DNA of 35,366 bases from an uncultured Clostridia bacterium (GTDB lineage: Bacteria > Bacillota > Clostridia > Oscillospirales > Ruminococcaceae): positions 1 to 35,366 of the forward strand of contig CALXEL010000078.1 of the NCBI GenBank assembly GCA_944387315.1, in the 5' to 3' direction. The position numbers and the translations under genes were made by a program. Shown here in pieces: positions 8,612 to 17,305 of this stretch (position 1 is its first letter; every line of letters starts with the position of its first letter). The notes under the pieces were generated by a model. It was not told where the DNA came from. It saw only the letters and a list, made by a program, of their open reading frames with translations, and ran no database searches.

Positions 8612-10519
8612 TTATGCCTGTTTGGTCAACACCCGGGCATCTCCAACCTTCTGAGTAATGCCCCGACGGTCCCAAAATTCCAGCAGGGCAACCGCGTATT
8701 TTCGGGAAGTGCCCAGCAGATCCCGGAAATCTCCCAGGGCGATGGAGGGGTGCTCCTTTAAATATCCAGTCAACCGATCCAAAGCCGATTGGTAATGCTC
8801 TTTATGAAAATAAATCTGAGGCGCTACAGCTACCAGAATCTCCTCTGCCACCAAGGCTTCAAAAATCTGTTTGCAAAGCTCTTTTTCTTTGGGATGGGCT
8901 GCCAGAATCTCATCGCTGGAGGGTACGGTATAACCTGCGGTCCGATAGGTGTTCACAACTTCATCCAACAGCTTTTTCTGGGCGGGGGTATAGGTAACCT
9001 GAAAATCCGCCAGAGAAACCCGGCCGTTTGTCACCTTAATGCGATGTTCCCCCATAAACTGTTCCAAAACGCTGTCGATGAGAGCCGTGTCCTTACTGGA
9101 AAAGAGCTTACCCCGCAGCTCCTCTTTCTTAAGTCCCACCTGCAAAGGATTGGTCCGGTGGTAATTGGAAAGAATCTCTTCCAACTTCTGCCACAGCTTT
9201 TGCAGATACTGAACATGTACCACATATTTTTCTCCCAAGGCCACGCAGATTCCCTGTTGGCAAAGTGGCTCCAATTCCTCCCGCAGCTCCTCTATAGACA
9301 GAGAAAGCTGCTTGGCAATTGTCTCCAGGGTGGGCAGCTGAGCGCTGGCTTCCAGCAGGTACTGGCTAACCCGATCCCCCAGGGAGCCGCTCTCCTTTAC
9401 CTGAAGCCCCTCGATTACCTGGGCATCCATTCTCTTGTGACGCTGGGGAGCGCTGTCCAGTATGACGCCTCCTCCCACCGTCTCCACAGGGGAATAAAAC
9501 CGCACCACAAAATGGTCCCCTTTTCGGGTGGCCACTGGCTCCTGGAAGCGCAGCTGGGCGTACCCGCTCTCTCCCTGAATCAGCTGGTCCTGTTCCAACA
9601 GTATCAGCTTGCACAGGGTATCCCGGGTGCCATGGTAAAAGTGCAGCCGGCTGCCATTTTCAATGACCCGCTGGCAATCCTTGAGAATCCGCACCTTTAC
9701 ATCCAGCATCAAGGAAACTTCCATGGAATCCGGTTTGGCCAGAGTGTCCCCCCGGTTGATATCGGTCTTTTTGATGCCCGCCAGATTGATGGCGGTACGC
9801 TGTCCCGCGTAGGCAGTGGGCACCGTCTGGCTGTGCACCTGGACGTTTCGCACCTTTACCCGTTCCCCAGAGGGATAGATCATCAACTCATCTCCCTCGG
9901 AAATAGAGCCCTCCAACAGGGTACCAGTGATGACTGTACCAAAACCATCCACCGAGAACACCCGGTCCACCGGGATTCTGGCAGGCGCCCGGGTGTTCTT
10001 GCCCTGGGCTTTCTGAATCCCCCGGAAAATTTCCTCCCTGAGTTCCGGGATTCCCTGGCCTGTAACCGCTGAAACCGTCAGAACAGGAGCGTTTTCCAGA
10101 AAGGTTCCCTTTACCTCCTGGGCCACCTCTTCCTTGACTGCTTCCAGCCAGTCCTCCTCTACCATATCCGCTTTGGTGATCACCACAATGCCCTCTTTGA
10201 CATCCAACAAGGTCAAAATACCCAGGTGTTCCCGGGTTTGGGGCATGAAGCCCTCATCAGCCGCCACCACCAGCAACACCAAATCCATACCGCCGGCCCC
10301 TGCCAGCATGTTTTTCACAAATTTTTCATGGCCGGGCACATCCACAATGCCTGCCTGCTGGCCATCGGGCAGCTTGAGATGGGCAAAGCCCAAATCAATG
10401 GTAATACCCCGTTTTTTCTCTTCCTTTAAGCGGTCGGTCTCTATGCCGGTCAGCGCCCGGATCAGGGTGGTCTTTCCATGGTCCACGTGGCCTGCCGTAC
10501 CAATGATAATATTGTTCAT
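8612..10519 (-). CDS. selB: Selenocysteine-specific elongation factor SelB
   Basis: GTPase that brings Sec-tRNA to UGA codons by also binding the mRNA SECIS hairpin. 635 residues, close to E. coli SelB (614). G domain: G1 GHVDHGKT at about 11-18, switch region [15 protein letters not shown]3 DVPGHE at about 60-65, and the ITKAD-type G4 motif. EF-Tu-like beta-barrel domains follow to about 340. The C-terminal 270 residues are the winged-helix repeats that read the SECIS, ending in a segment with [24 protein letters not shown]. The gene starts 15 nt after selA and ends at its own terminator. The ATG is directly followed by the conserved [10 protein letters not shown] start. No selD is in the window. 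Confidence 0.97.
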   Translation of the reverse strand: MNNIIIGTAGHVDHGKTTLIRALTGIETDRLKEEKKRGITIDLGFAHLKLPDGQQAGIVDVPGHEKFVKNMLAGAGGMDLVLLVVAADEGFMPQTREHLGILTLLDVKEGIVVITKADMVEEDWLEAVKEEVAQEVKGTFLENAPVLTVSAVTGQGIPELREEIFRGIQKAQGKNTRAPARIPVDRVFSVDGFGTVITGTLLEGSISEGDELMIYPSGERVKVRNVQVHSQTVPTAYAGQRTAINLAGIKKTDINRGDTLAKPDSMEVSLMLDVKVRILKDCQRVIENGSRLHFYHGTRDTLCKLILLEQDQLIQGESGYAQLRFQEPVATRKGDHFVVRFYSPVETVGGGVILDSAPQRHKRMDAQVIEGLQVKESGSLGDRVSQYLLEASAQLPTLETIAKQLSLSIEELREELEPLCQQGICVALGEKYVVHVQYLQKLWQKLEEILSNYHRTNPLQVGLKKEELRGKLFSSKDTALIDSVLEQFMGEHRIKVTNGRVSLADFQVTYTPAQKKLLDEVVNTYRTAGYTVPSSDEILAAHPKEKELCKQIFEALVAEEILVAVAPQIYFHKEHYQSALDRLTGYLKEHPSIALGDFRDLLGTSRKYAVALLEFWDRRGITQKVGDARVLTKQA

Positions 10520-10534
10520 CTGTCCGTCCTCCCC

Positions 10535-11938
10535 TTATGGCCGAGCCAAACAGGCCTTTAAGTTTTCTCCAATCAGGTCAAAATCTTCTGGCTCAATGGT
10601 GCGGACATCCAATAAAAAACGGTCGTGGGAAATCCGTCCCACCACTGGAATTTTACAATGCCGCAGCCGGCTCTCCAGCTCATCGGGAGAAATGGTATGG
10701 GGCCGTATGGCCACCACCATACTGGGGAGCATCTGGGTGGGAACCGAGCCCCCACCAACCTGGCCAAATTCCTCCATCACCGTAACAGTACAGTCATGGG
10801 TAGTTCCGGCAATTTTCTGGGCCAGCAGCTCAGCTTTGGGAGTCAAGGTCTCCCGGGTCTGAGAGAGCATTTTCAGCAGGGGAATATTCCCCACTGCCTG
10901 CTCACGGTCCCGATAGAGGCGCAAGGTGGCCTCCAAAGCGGCCAGAGTCATCTTATCGATTCGCAGAGCCCGGGTCAGAGGATGCTTTTTCATCTTGGCA
11001 ATATACTGAGCCTTACCCAGAATAATACCAGCCTGGGGGCCGCCCAACAGCTTGTCCCCGCTGAAAGACAGAACATCCACCCCAGCCTGCATACTTTGCT
11101 GAACGGTGGGCTCATCCTTGATGCCATACTCCTCCAAAGAGACCAGGGCGCCGCTGCCCAGGTCATGGATCACCGGCAGGTTGTGGGCATGGCCCAATTT
11201 CACCAAATCAGCCAGAGGTACCTCCTGGGTAAAGCCCATAACCCGGAAATTGCTGGTATGCACCTTAAGCAGCGCCACCGTACGCTCCGGGTCAATGGCC
11301 TGTTCATAGTCGGCAAAGTGGGTCTTGTTGGTGGTACCCACCTCCACAAGATGGCTTCCGCTCTGCTCCATAATGGCGGGAATCCGGAAAGAACCACCGA
11401 TTTCCACCAGTTCGCCCCGGGAAATAATCACCTCTCCCCCCTTGGTGAGAGAGCTGAGAATCAGCAAAACTGCCGCCGCGTTGTTGTTGACCACCATGGC
11501 GTCCTCGGCGCCGGTGAGCTCTTTGAGCAGCTGGGTCACATGGGAATAGCGGCTGCCTCTGGTCCCCTGTTCCAGGTCGTACTCCAGGTTGGAATAGTGG
11601 GAGGCCGCTGCCTCCACCGCCTCCATTGCCTGGGGGGCCAAACAGGCACGTCCCAGGTTGGTATGCAGGATAATGCCGGTACCGTTGATAACCCGGCGCA
11701 GATGGGACTGGGATTTTTCTTCCAACAGATTCAGAATGTTTTCTTCCCACTCACCCTGTGTGGGAAGTTGCTCCCGCCGGCCTTCTTTGATTTCCTCCCG
11801 CAGCTCCTCGGTGGCCTGGCGCACCGCTTCCACCACCATAGCTCGGGAATCTCCCTCTAACCGTTTTGCAACAGCGGGCAGTTTTAACAGCTCGTCCACC
11901 TTTGGAATTTGACGAAATAGTGTCCCTTGATTTGACAT
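10535..11938 (-). CDS. selA: L-seryl-tRNA(Sec) selenium transferase SelA
   Basis: PLP enzyme that converts Ser-tRNA-Sec to Sec-tRNA-Sec using selenophosphate. 467 residues from the chosen start, matching the usual 460-470. The N-terminal domain has [10 protein letters not shown]. The core has [15 protein letters not shown], the glycine-rich [11 protein letters not shown] and [11 protein letters not shown]. The PLP lysine lies in [12 protein letters not shown] at about Lys296, almost the same position as in E. coli. The ATG at 11938 (MSNQGTLF) has GGGAGG 7 nt upstream; a start at 11968 would lack an SD and add ten unconserved residues. It forms a two-gene operon with selB. Confidence 0.97.
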   Translation of the reverse strand: MSNQGTLFRQIPKVDELLKLPAVAKRLEGDSRAMVVEAVRQATEELREEIKEGRREQLPTQGEWEENILNLLEEKSQSHLRRVINGTGIILHTNLGRACLAPQAMEAVEAAASHYSNLEYDLEQGTRGSRYSHVTQLLKELTGAEDAMVVNNNAAAVLLILSSLTKGGEVIISRGELVEIGGSFRIPAIMEQSGSHLVEVGTTNKTHFADYEQAIDPERTVALLKVHTSNFRVMGFTQEVPLADLVKLGHAHNLPVIHDLGSGALVSLEEYGIKDEPTVQQSMQAGVDVLSFSGDKLLGGPQAGIILGKAQYIAKMKKHPLTRALRIDKMTLAALEATLRLYRDREQAVGNIPLLKMLSQTRETLTPKAELLAQKIAGTTHDCTVTVMEEFGQVGGGSVPTQMLPSMVVAIRPHTISPDELESRLRHCKIPVVGRISHDRFLLDVRTIEPEDFDLIGENLKACLARP

Positions 11939-12061
11939 GTTGATTCCTCCCAGAGCATGACCCTGCAATATATTTTACCAAATATTTCTTTGGGTATTTT
12001 ATCCATCAGACATTCCACACCTCTCTGGTATGGAAAAGCATATAAAACAAATAAAAGAATA

Positions 12062-12241
12062 TTAACGGGCTTTGCGCCAAACACTGAAAAATCCTATAGA
12101 ACTGACCAGCTGGCAAAGGCCAGCCACCCCAAAGAGAGGCCGGGGGAACTGCTCCCTGGCCAAAAAAGCAGCCACCAAAAAACAAAGGCCGCCCAACCCA
12201 AACAACACTGAGGCCACCAGATACCAATTGGGATTCTTCAT
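12062..12241 (-). CDS. Small two-helix membrane protein, unknown function
   Basis: A 59-residue frame beginning MKNPNWYLVASVLFG, with a strong SD (AAAGGGGA, 8 nt spacing). It has two hydrophobic segments, about 7-28 and 36-53, separated by a short charged loop (AREQFPRP), and ends in the basic tail WRKAR. This is the pattern of a small integral membrane protein. It is not recognised as a named family. It lies between the grd terminator and selA on the same strand, 123 nt upstream of the selA start, so it could be co-transcribed with selAB. A longer frame overlapping it in another register is Trp/Phe/Gly-rich and less protein-like. Confidence 0.6.
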   Translation of the reverse strand: MKNPNWYLVASVLFGLGGLCFLVAAFLAREQFPRPLFGVAGLCQLVSSIGFFSVWRKAR

Positions 12242-12303
12242 TTTCCATTTCCCCTTTTGGGTGTAAAATCCGCAGCTTCATTATAGCATAGATGGAAAAC
12301 AGG

Positions 12304-12337
12304 AAAAAGAGGCGATTCCGGGGAACCGCCTCTTTTT
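12304..12337 (-). terminator. Terminator at the end of the glycine reductase operon
   Basis: AAAAAGAGGCG (12337-12327 on minus) pairs with CGCCTCTTTTT (12314-12304), 11 bp. Inner bases TTCC and GGAA extend the hairpin past a mismatch. It has A and T runs on both sides, so it could work in both directions. It lies 44 nt after the grdD stop codon. Confidence 0.85.
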
Positions 12338-12380
12338 AAACTGTATTGTTCACCGGTTTCAGACTGGACAAAGGATAAAA

Positions 12381-13535
12381 TTACTGAATATACCCGGCTT
12401 TTCTCAGAATGCCGGAGGCCTCCTCCAGCTTGGCGTCAGACACCATAACCATAGGACCGGTACAGCCCATGCCGCTTTCGGCATAGATTCCGGCTTTCCA
12501 CAGACTGGCCACAGCGTCCTCCAGATCCATTACCTCAATGCCAGGAATGGCAGCGGTAACAATCTCCTTGGGAGGAGCCTTTACCTCATCAGCGGAGGTA
12601 TCCGCCTGTTTGGTCTTTTTCTTGGCGTCAATGAGCTTTTGCAGTCCAGCTTTCTTAACCGCGGCAAATTCCTTGGCAGCTACCGCCTTGTAGTTGCCCC
12701 GTACCAATTCCGCCGCATACTCGATGGCACCAGCAATAACGGGAGCGCCGGAGGCTCTGGAAACAATCATAACCAGACGGTCATAGTCCTCGCCAATGCC
12801 AGGGCCATAGCCGAAGCCCACGCTCTCGTAGCTGCCGCCGGTGGTGTACGCAGACATCATCTTCACCAGGATATTGCCGGTGAGGGAGTCGGTTACAATG
12901 ACGTCAGCAGCGCCGGTGAGCAGATCATTGCCCCGGAAGACACAGCCGCCGTCAGCCCGCTTAGAGGTGGCGAAATGGATGGGATATCCTGCCGCATCCA
13001 GCTGTTTGAGGATCTGCTCGGTCTGACGAGCACCATCCACATTGAGGATACCAACAGTGGGCTCCTCTATGCCACAGGCCTTGGCGGTAATAATGCCATA
13101 GATGGCGTTGCGCACCATACCCTCAATCCGATCCGAAGAAGAGGTGCCGGTGGTGTTGGCAATATAGATATGCCGTCCGTTGGCGGGAGAAATCACCCGT
13201 CCCACAGTGGAGACACCAATGGGGAAAGGATAGTGCATGGTCACTACACCGTCCACTTCGCCGCTGTCCAGCAGCTGCTCCATGGTTTTGTGAACCTGCT
13301 CCTCGTCCTCCACCTTAACGGTCTTCACCAAAGGATGGGTCATAGTGCCAATCAGGGTCACATCCGCGCCTTTTTTGGCAGCCATTACAGCGCCTTCCAA
13401 AACATTGGCTTCCCCATGCTCACTGCCCAGGCCGGTGACGGCAATCCGGGGGTTCTGCCCAAAGCTGCCGGTTTCCAGCGCCTGAGCCAGCTGCAAAAAG
13501 GTATCTGCAACTATTTTTTCCACAGTGTTTGCCAT
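12381..13535 (-). CDS. grdD: Glycine reductase complex component C, subunit alpha (GrdD)
   Basis: 384 residues. With GrdC it forms protein C, which takes the Se-carboxymethyl group from GrdA, forms an acetyl-enzyme thioester and releases acetyl phosphate, from which ATP is made by acetate kinase. The protein resembles the PlsX/phosphotransacetylase fold, with GLGSEHGEANVLEGA near the start. Cys358 in YAESGMGCTGPMVMVS matches the C-terminal cysteine (about residue 359) described as the acetyl-carrying residue in characterised GrdD. An Ala/Lys-rich linker at about 300-325 precedes the C-terminal domain. It starts 11 nt after grdC and is the last gene of the operon. Confidence 0.95.
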   Translation of the reverse strand: MANTVEKIVADTFLQLAQALETGSFGQNPRIAVTGLGSEHGEANVLEGAVMAAKKGADVTLIGTMTHPLVKTVKVEDEEQVHKTMEQLLDSGEVDGVVTMHYPFPIGVSTVGRVISPANGRHIYIANTTGTSSSDRIEGMVRNAIYGIITAKACGIEEPTVGILNVDGARQTEQILKQLDAAGYPIHFATSKRADGGCVFRGNDLLTGAADVIVTDSLTGNILVKMMSAYTTGGSYESVGFGYGPGIGEDYDRLVMIVSRASGAPVIAGAIEYAAELVRGNYKAVAAKEFAAVKKAGLQKLIDAKKKTKQADTSADEVKAPPKEIVTAAIPGIEVMDLEDAVASLWKAGIYAESGMGCTGPMVMVSDAKLEEASGILRKAGYIQ

Positions 13536-13546
13536 ATTCTCTCCCC

Positions 13547-15082
13547 CTATTCTCCGGCAAGGGTTGCGGCAAATTCTCTCATAGCCTTGGCAATCAGGCC
13601 TTTTACCTGCTCTTCCGATACACCAGCTGCCTCAGGCTGTTTGCCCTGATTCTTATGAATCACAATGGAAACACCATCAAACAGGTTGGTCATACGGCCC
13701 AGGAACAGGCTGCCTTTACCAATAATCATAGCGCTGTTGATTTTGCCATCCAGAATATCCTGACGAGCAAAACCACAATAAGGTACACCGGAGGGGATAT
13801 GGCCCTGGGTGGGAGCCCAACCTACTACACCGTGCTCGTCCACAAATTTCTGGATGTCGCCCCGGGCGATCTCGCCGTTTTTCACAGCCAAAGCGGCTAT
13901 CATCTTGTAGTTGGCCAGAGGTACATCGCCTGCGCCAGCGGGCTTGGTGATGTCAGGGTTCTGCATCTCAGGGGCATATTTGTCAATATCGGTAATTTTC
14001 AGTCCGTTCTTTTCCAGAGGAGCAGCCACCAGGGAGGTGATAACCGCTTGGGGAGAAGAACCGGTACCAACGGTATGACGGCCAACGATGTCAGTATCCA
14101 GTTCAGGGTTAATTCCGTCGTTTTCGCTGATGAGCAGCGCAAAACCACCGATCATATCCTCCAAAGCGGGCAGATCTTTCTTCACATGGTCTTTGCCGTT
14201 CATACCCAATTTAGCGGTACAGCCACCGGCCGCAACCACTACATTTTTGTATGTACCTGCCTTTACCAGAGAAGCTGCCTCAATGAGGCTGTGGGTGGGA
14301 GCGGCACAGAAAGCGCGGATATCGCAGCCACTGGCCGAGCTGAATCCAGCAATCTCAGCAGCCGCTTTAGCGAAGTTGCCGCCGCCCCGCTGGTTCATAT
14401 CACCGCAGGCCTCCTCAGCGCAGTCGATCACATATTCCACTTCGCTCTTGTCGATTCCGGTCACTTTAACCAGGTTGAGCAGAGCCAGCACACAGGAGGC
14501 TTTGGAAACCAGGTTTTCCAGAATGACATGGGCGGAAAGGTTGGTATCCACATCATGGGCACGTTTTACATAACCCACCAGTTTGCCCATATGATACAGT
14601 GGCTCAGCGTGCTCCTCTTTGACAAATTTCTCCACCTCAGCCATAGGAACGCCCGGTTTTACCTTGGACAGAATGGACTCGTCCATCAGCTCATGAGCCT
14701 CAAATTTGGGCTTGGTAGCCGCTACAAAGCTCTCTTCCAGGAAGAGCAGCTCAAACACGTCGCAAACCTGCATCAGCATCAGGAACTCATCCTGAGGCAT
14801 AATCTCACCCAGTTTGCCATGACGGTCAGCGCCTTCCATCTTCTCGTTGACCCAGGGCTGGGGATGCTGAGCCAGCTCGTCGGGGGTCATATTGCCAATG
14901 TAGGTCTGGTTGGGCAGGTAGGCTACCGCATCCTCAAAGCTGCGGATATGCTCAGGCAGTTTTTTCAGGTATTCCGACTCGGGATTTACCACCATTTCGG
15001 TGGTCTGGGTTGTACCGTTGTGAAGAACCATATCGGGGGTGTGGGCCAAAACATAAGCCGCGCCTTTCAATACACTGTTCAT
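13547..15082 (-). CDS. grdC: Glycine reductase complex component C, subunit beta (GrdC)
   Basis: 511 residues, full length. Thiolase/FabH-like subunit of protein C that forms acetyl phosphate with GrdD. Typical features are the start MNSVLKGAAYVLAHTPDMV, the cysteine-containing segments DIRAFCAAPTHSL and GGCTAKLGMNGKDH, and the C-terminal glycine-rich GVPYCGFARQDIL followed by INSAMIIGKGSLFLGRMTNL. It lies downstream of an unusual 361-nt gap after grdA, whereas other grd genes are 11-80 nt apart. AGGAAAGG about 11 nt upstream is its ribosome-binding site. No convincing promoter was found in the gap, so it is probably read from the grdX promoter through the structured RNA. Confidence 0.95.
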   Translation of the reverse strand: MNSVLKGAAYVLAHTPDMVLHNGTTQTTEMVVNPESEYLKKLPEHIRSFEDAVAYLPNQTYIGNMTPDELAQHPQPWVNEKMEGADRHGKLGEIMPQDEFLMLMQVCDVFELLFLEESFVAATKPKFEAHELMDESILSKVKPGVPMAEVEKFVKEEHAEPLYHMGKLVGYVKRAHDVDTNLSAHVILENLVSKASCVLALLNLVKVTGIDKSEVEYVIDCAEEACGDMNQRGGGNFAKAAAEIAGFSSASGCDIRAFCAAPTHSLIEAASLVKAGTYKNVVVAAGGCTAKLGMNGKDHVKKDLPALEDMIGGFALLISENDGINPELDTDIVGRHTVGTGSSPQAVITSLVAAPLEKNGLKITDIDKYAPEMQNPDITKPAGAGDVPLANYKMIAALAVKNGEIARGDIQKFVDEHGVVGWAPTQGHIPSGVPYCGFARQDILDGKINSAMIIGKGSLFLGRMTNLFDGVSIVIHKNQGKQPEAAGVSEEQVKGLIAKAMREFAATLAGE

Positions 15083-15174
15083 CGCTTCACGACCTTTCCT
15101 AAGTTTTAAATTTATGAAAAGAAAAGGATATTGTTCTCATCCTAAGATTTTCGGAAAAAGATTCTGTCCCACAG

Positions 15175-15427
15175 AGGCGAAAAGGTATAGCCCCTGCCAA
15201 AAGGCGTGTTTATGTGGGCATCTCTTTTTTCTGCCAGAAACACCCACATAAACATATGGTGACATAGTGCACTTCACCATGTCACCACATGCCGCTTAAA
15301 ACAGACCTATTTTCGCCTTCTGCTCTCTGCGGCAGCGGACAGATGCCGCCGCAGACGCGGCAAGCGATGGGGAAGAGAAAACACCAAACTACCGGCGTTT
15401 TCACTGAGGACAATACGCCTATTGTCC
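15175..15427 (-). ncRNA. Structured intercistronic RNA between grdA and grdC
   Basis: The 361-nt gap has no credible coding frame but is full of helices. Read 5' to 3' on the minus strand: an 8-bp hairpin (15427-15420 with 15415-15408); a 9-bp hairpin (15402-15394 with 15385-15377); an 8-bp GC-rich hairpin (15355-15348 with 15333-15326). Next is a long-range helix, AGGCGAAAA (15318-15310) with TTTTCGCCT (15183-15175), extended by GGT/ACC past a 2-nt bulge. It encloses an 8+3 bp hairpin (15286-15258), a perfect 12-bp hairpin (15254-15243 with 15218-15207) and a small GCC/GGC hairpin (15205-15196). It could stabilise or process the grd mRNA, attenuate grdC, or be a riboswitch-like RNA. The fold is inferred by eye. 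Confidence 0.6.
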
Positions 15428-15443
15428 CAAAAACCACCGATGT

Positions 15444-15914
15444 TTAGTATTTACAATACTGGTCGCGGATAGATTTCATCTCGTTTGCGATATCGTCGAC
15501 ATCGAGAACCATCTCCATCATACCGACCTGCTCGTCATAGACGCCTGCATCCACTTCGGATTTGATTTCTTCCTCGCAGATGTGGTAAACCTTGAGTCCT
15601 AACTGGACCCCTGTCAATGGACCTGCGAAAGTAGGATCGCCTGCAGTTACGGTTTCTGCAGCAAGACCTGCTGCCTCACCCTCAGCTGCACCCAGTACAA
15701 CAACCAGATTCTCTGGGCCGTACTGATCTGCGAAATCTTTTACTCTCTTCTGGTTTTCCAGATCCATTGCGCCAGCGGCGGTTCAGACGAAGCACTCCGT
15801 TGCGGAGAAGATCACGTCAGCGCCCGCGGTCTTGACACACTCTTCAATGGCAGGACCCGGTACACCGTCTCTGTCGCCGATAATAATCACCTTTTTACCT
15901 TGCAAAAGGCTCAT
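15444..15914 (-). CDS. grdA: Glycine reductase selenoprotein A (GrdA), in-frame UGA = Sec44
   Basis: Small selenoprotein that carries the carboxymethyl group from protein B to protein C. A normal translation would stop at the UGA at 15785-15783; read as selenocysteine, the frame is open for 156 residues, the usual GrdA length. The start [21 protein letters not shown] has a strong AAGGAGGA SD. The redox motif CFVUTAAGAM has Cys41 and Sec44, as in characterised GrdA proteins. The frame after UGA continues in the same register to a TAA at 15446. Two small hairpins follow the UGA (CGCC/GGCG starting 2 nt after it, and TCTGG/CCAGA about 20 nt after it) and are SECIS candidates. Automated annotation would report only the last 107 residues. 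Confidence 0.97.
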
Positions 15915-15994
15915 CGACTTTTCCTCCTTCACTTGTTATTTATGATATGGCCGGCACAAAAGTACCGGCCCTATCAACTTGCATTGGGTATCTC

Positions 15995-16312
15995 TTACAG
16001 ATACTTTTTCACCATGGCTTCGATAGATTCAGGAGTGCAGGCCTCTTTGACCAGCTCCTCAACCTTTTTACCGCCCTGGTAGATAGCCATAACTGGCAGA
16101 CCCATAATGCCCTGTGCAATGGACATTCTTCTGGCCTTGGTTGTGTTGATGGTGGTGAATTTCAGCTTGTCGCCATACTTTTCAGCCAGCTCATGAACAA
16201 AAGGCATCAGAGCCGCACAGGGAACACAGCCATCACCATAAAAGTCAACAAACACAGTGCCCTCTGCCTGCAGAACTTCTGCCTCAAAGGTATCTTTTGT
16301 CAGTTCCAGCAT
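15995..16312 (-). CDS. trxA: Thioredoxin of the glycine reductase system
   Basis: 105 residues, a single thioredoxin domain. The active site is GCVPC (Cys29, Cys32) instead of the usual WCGPC. This variant is typical of thioredoxins encoded in grd operons, where they reduce the selenenyl-sulphide of GrdA after each cycle. The cis-proline is in GIMGLPVMAIY. It is preceded by trxB (46 nt) and followed by grdA (80 nt), which fits the electron path NADPH, TrxB, TrxA, GrdA. Confidence 0.95.
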   Translation of the reverse strand: MLELTKDTFEAEVLQAEGTVFVDFYGDGCVPCAALMPFVHELAEKYGDKLKFTTINTTKARRMSIAQGIMGLPVMAIYQGGKKVEELVKEACTPESIEAMVKKYL

Positions 16313-16358
16313 GAATATTTCCTCCTTTTAGGGTTGGATACTTCAGAAAAATCTGGTA

Positions 16359-17294
16359 TTACAGACCCTCGATGTAACGCTCGGCCTGAGTAGCAGCAAT
16401 TGCGCCATCAGCCGCTGCGGTAACCACCTGCCGCAGACTCTTGACACGTACATCGCCCGCTGCAAATACACCAGGGATGTTGGTCTTCATATTCTCATCG
16501 GTGACAATATAGCCATTCTCCATAGCTACTTTGCCCTCAAAGAGAGCGCCGTTGGGTACAAAACCAATAAATACAAAGATACCAAAGGTACCATCTTCCT
16601 CATTGGCCTCGATTTCCCGCAGCTCACCGGTTTTCACGTTCTTGACCACCATGCTGGTGACCAGTCCCTCGCCCTTGATCTCTTCCACTACGCTGTCCCA
16701 CATAAAGTCAATCTTGGGATTGGCGAAAGCCTTCTCCTGGATGGACTTAGCGGCGCGCAGGGCGTCACGGCGATGGATAATGGTAACTTTACGGCCAAAC
16801 TTGGCCAGGTAGAGAGCTTCCTCTACCGCGGAGTCACCGCCGCCTACCACATAGATGTCGAAGTCCTCAAAGAACGCCGCATCACAAGTGGCACAATAAG
16901 ACACGCCCTTACCAATGTGCTCCTGTTCGCCCTTGCAACCAATTGGCTTGGGGAACGCGCCTGTAGCGATAATGACGGTCTTGCCATAATAATCACCATT
17001 GAGGCCCTTCAGATGTTTTACATCGCCGTCCAGTTCGACCTCGACGATTGTATCGTGAACCTTCTGAGCACCAAAATGTTCTGCCTGTTTGGACATTCTC
17101 CCAATCAGCGACGGGCCGGATTCGTGGTCGATACCACCGGGATAGTTCTCGATTTCGGCAGTGATGACAATTTGACCGCCTTCCTGCGCCTTCTCTATGA
17201 TAAGAGTGTCCATCCGGGCACGACCTGCATAGCTGGCGGCAGCCAAGCCAGCAGGACCGGAACCAATGATGACGATATCATAAATTTTTTCCAT
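16359..17294 (-). CDS. trxB: Thioredoxin reductase (NADPH)
   Basis: 311 residues, FAD/NADPH low-molecular-weight type. FAD-binding GSGPAGLAAA lies at 11-20 and the redox pair CATC at Cys134/Cys137. The NADPH-binding motif GGGDSAVEEALYLAKFG follows at about 152-168, and the C-terminal FAD motif is GVFAAGDVR. It supplies electrons to the operon's TrxA. The start at 17294 has GAGGTAGG upstream and lies 11 nt after the grdB stop. Confidence 0.96.
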   Translation of the reverse strand: MEKIYDIVIIGSGPAGLAAASYAGRARMDTLIIEKAQEGGQIVITAEIENYPGGIDHESGPSLIGRMSKQAEHFGAQKVHDTIVEVELDGDVKHLKGLNGDYYGKTVIIATGAFPKPIGCKGEQEHIGKGVSYCATCDAAFFEDFDIYVVGGGDSAVEEALYLAKFGRKVTIIHRRDALRAAKSIQEKAFANPKIDFMWDSVVEEIKGEGLVTSMVVKNVKTGELREIEANEEDGTFGIFVFIGFVPNGALFEGKVAMENGYIVTDENMKTNIPGVFAAGDVRVKSLRQVVTAAADGAIAATQAERYIEGL

Positions 17295-17305
17295 CGTACC
17301 TACCT

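Noticed and set aside
8385..8658. Two small plus-strand frames
   Set aside because: They run across the tRNA-Sec gene and its terminator.
8789..10072. Plus-strand frame of 427 codons
   Set aside because: It is the complement of selB and is rich in His and Gln, as antisense shadows often are.
12006..12281. A 91-codon minus-strand frame
   Set aside because: It overlaps the 59-residue gene in another register, and its composition is unlike a protein; the shorter frame has the better SD and hydrophobic pattern.
15175..15318. Reading the grdA-grdC gap as a CRISPR or simple terminator
   Set aside because: There are no direct repeats with spacers, and the several stems lack the single hairpin plus T run of a terminator.
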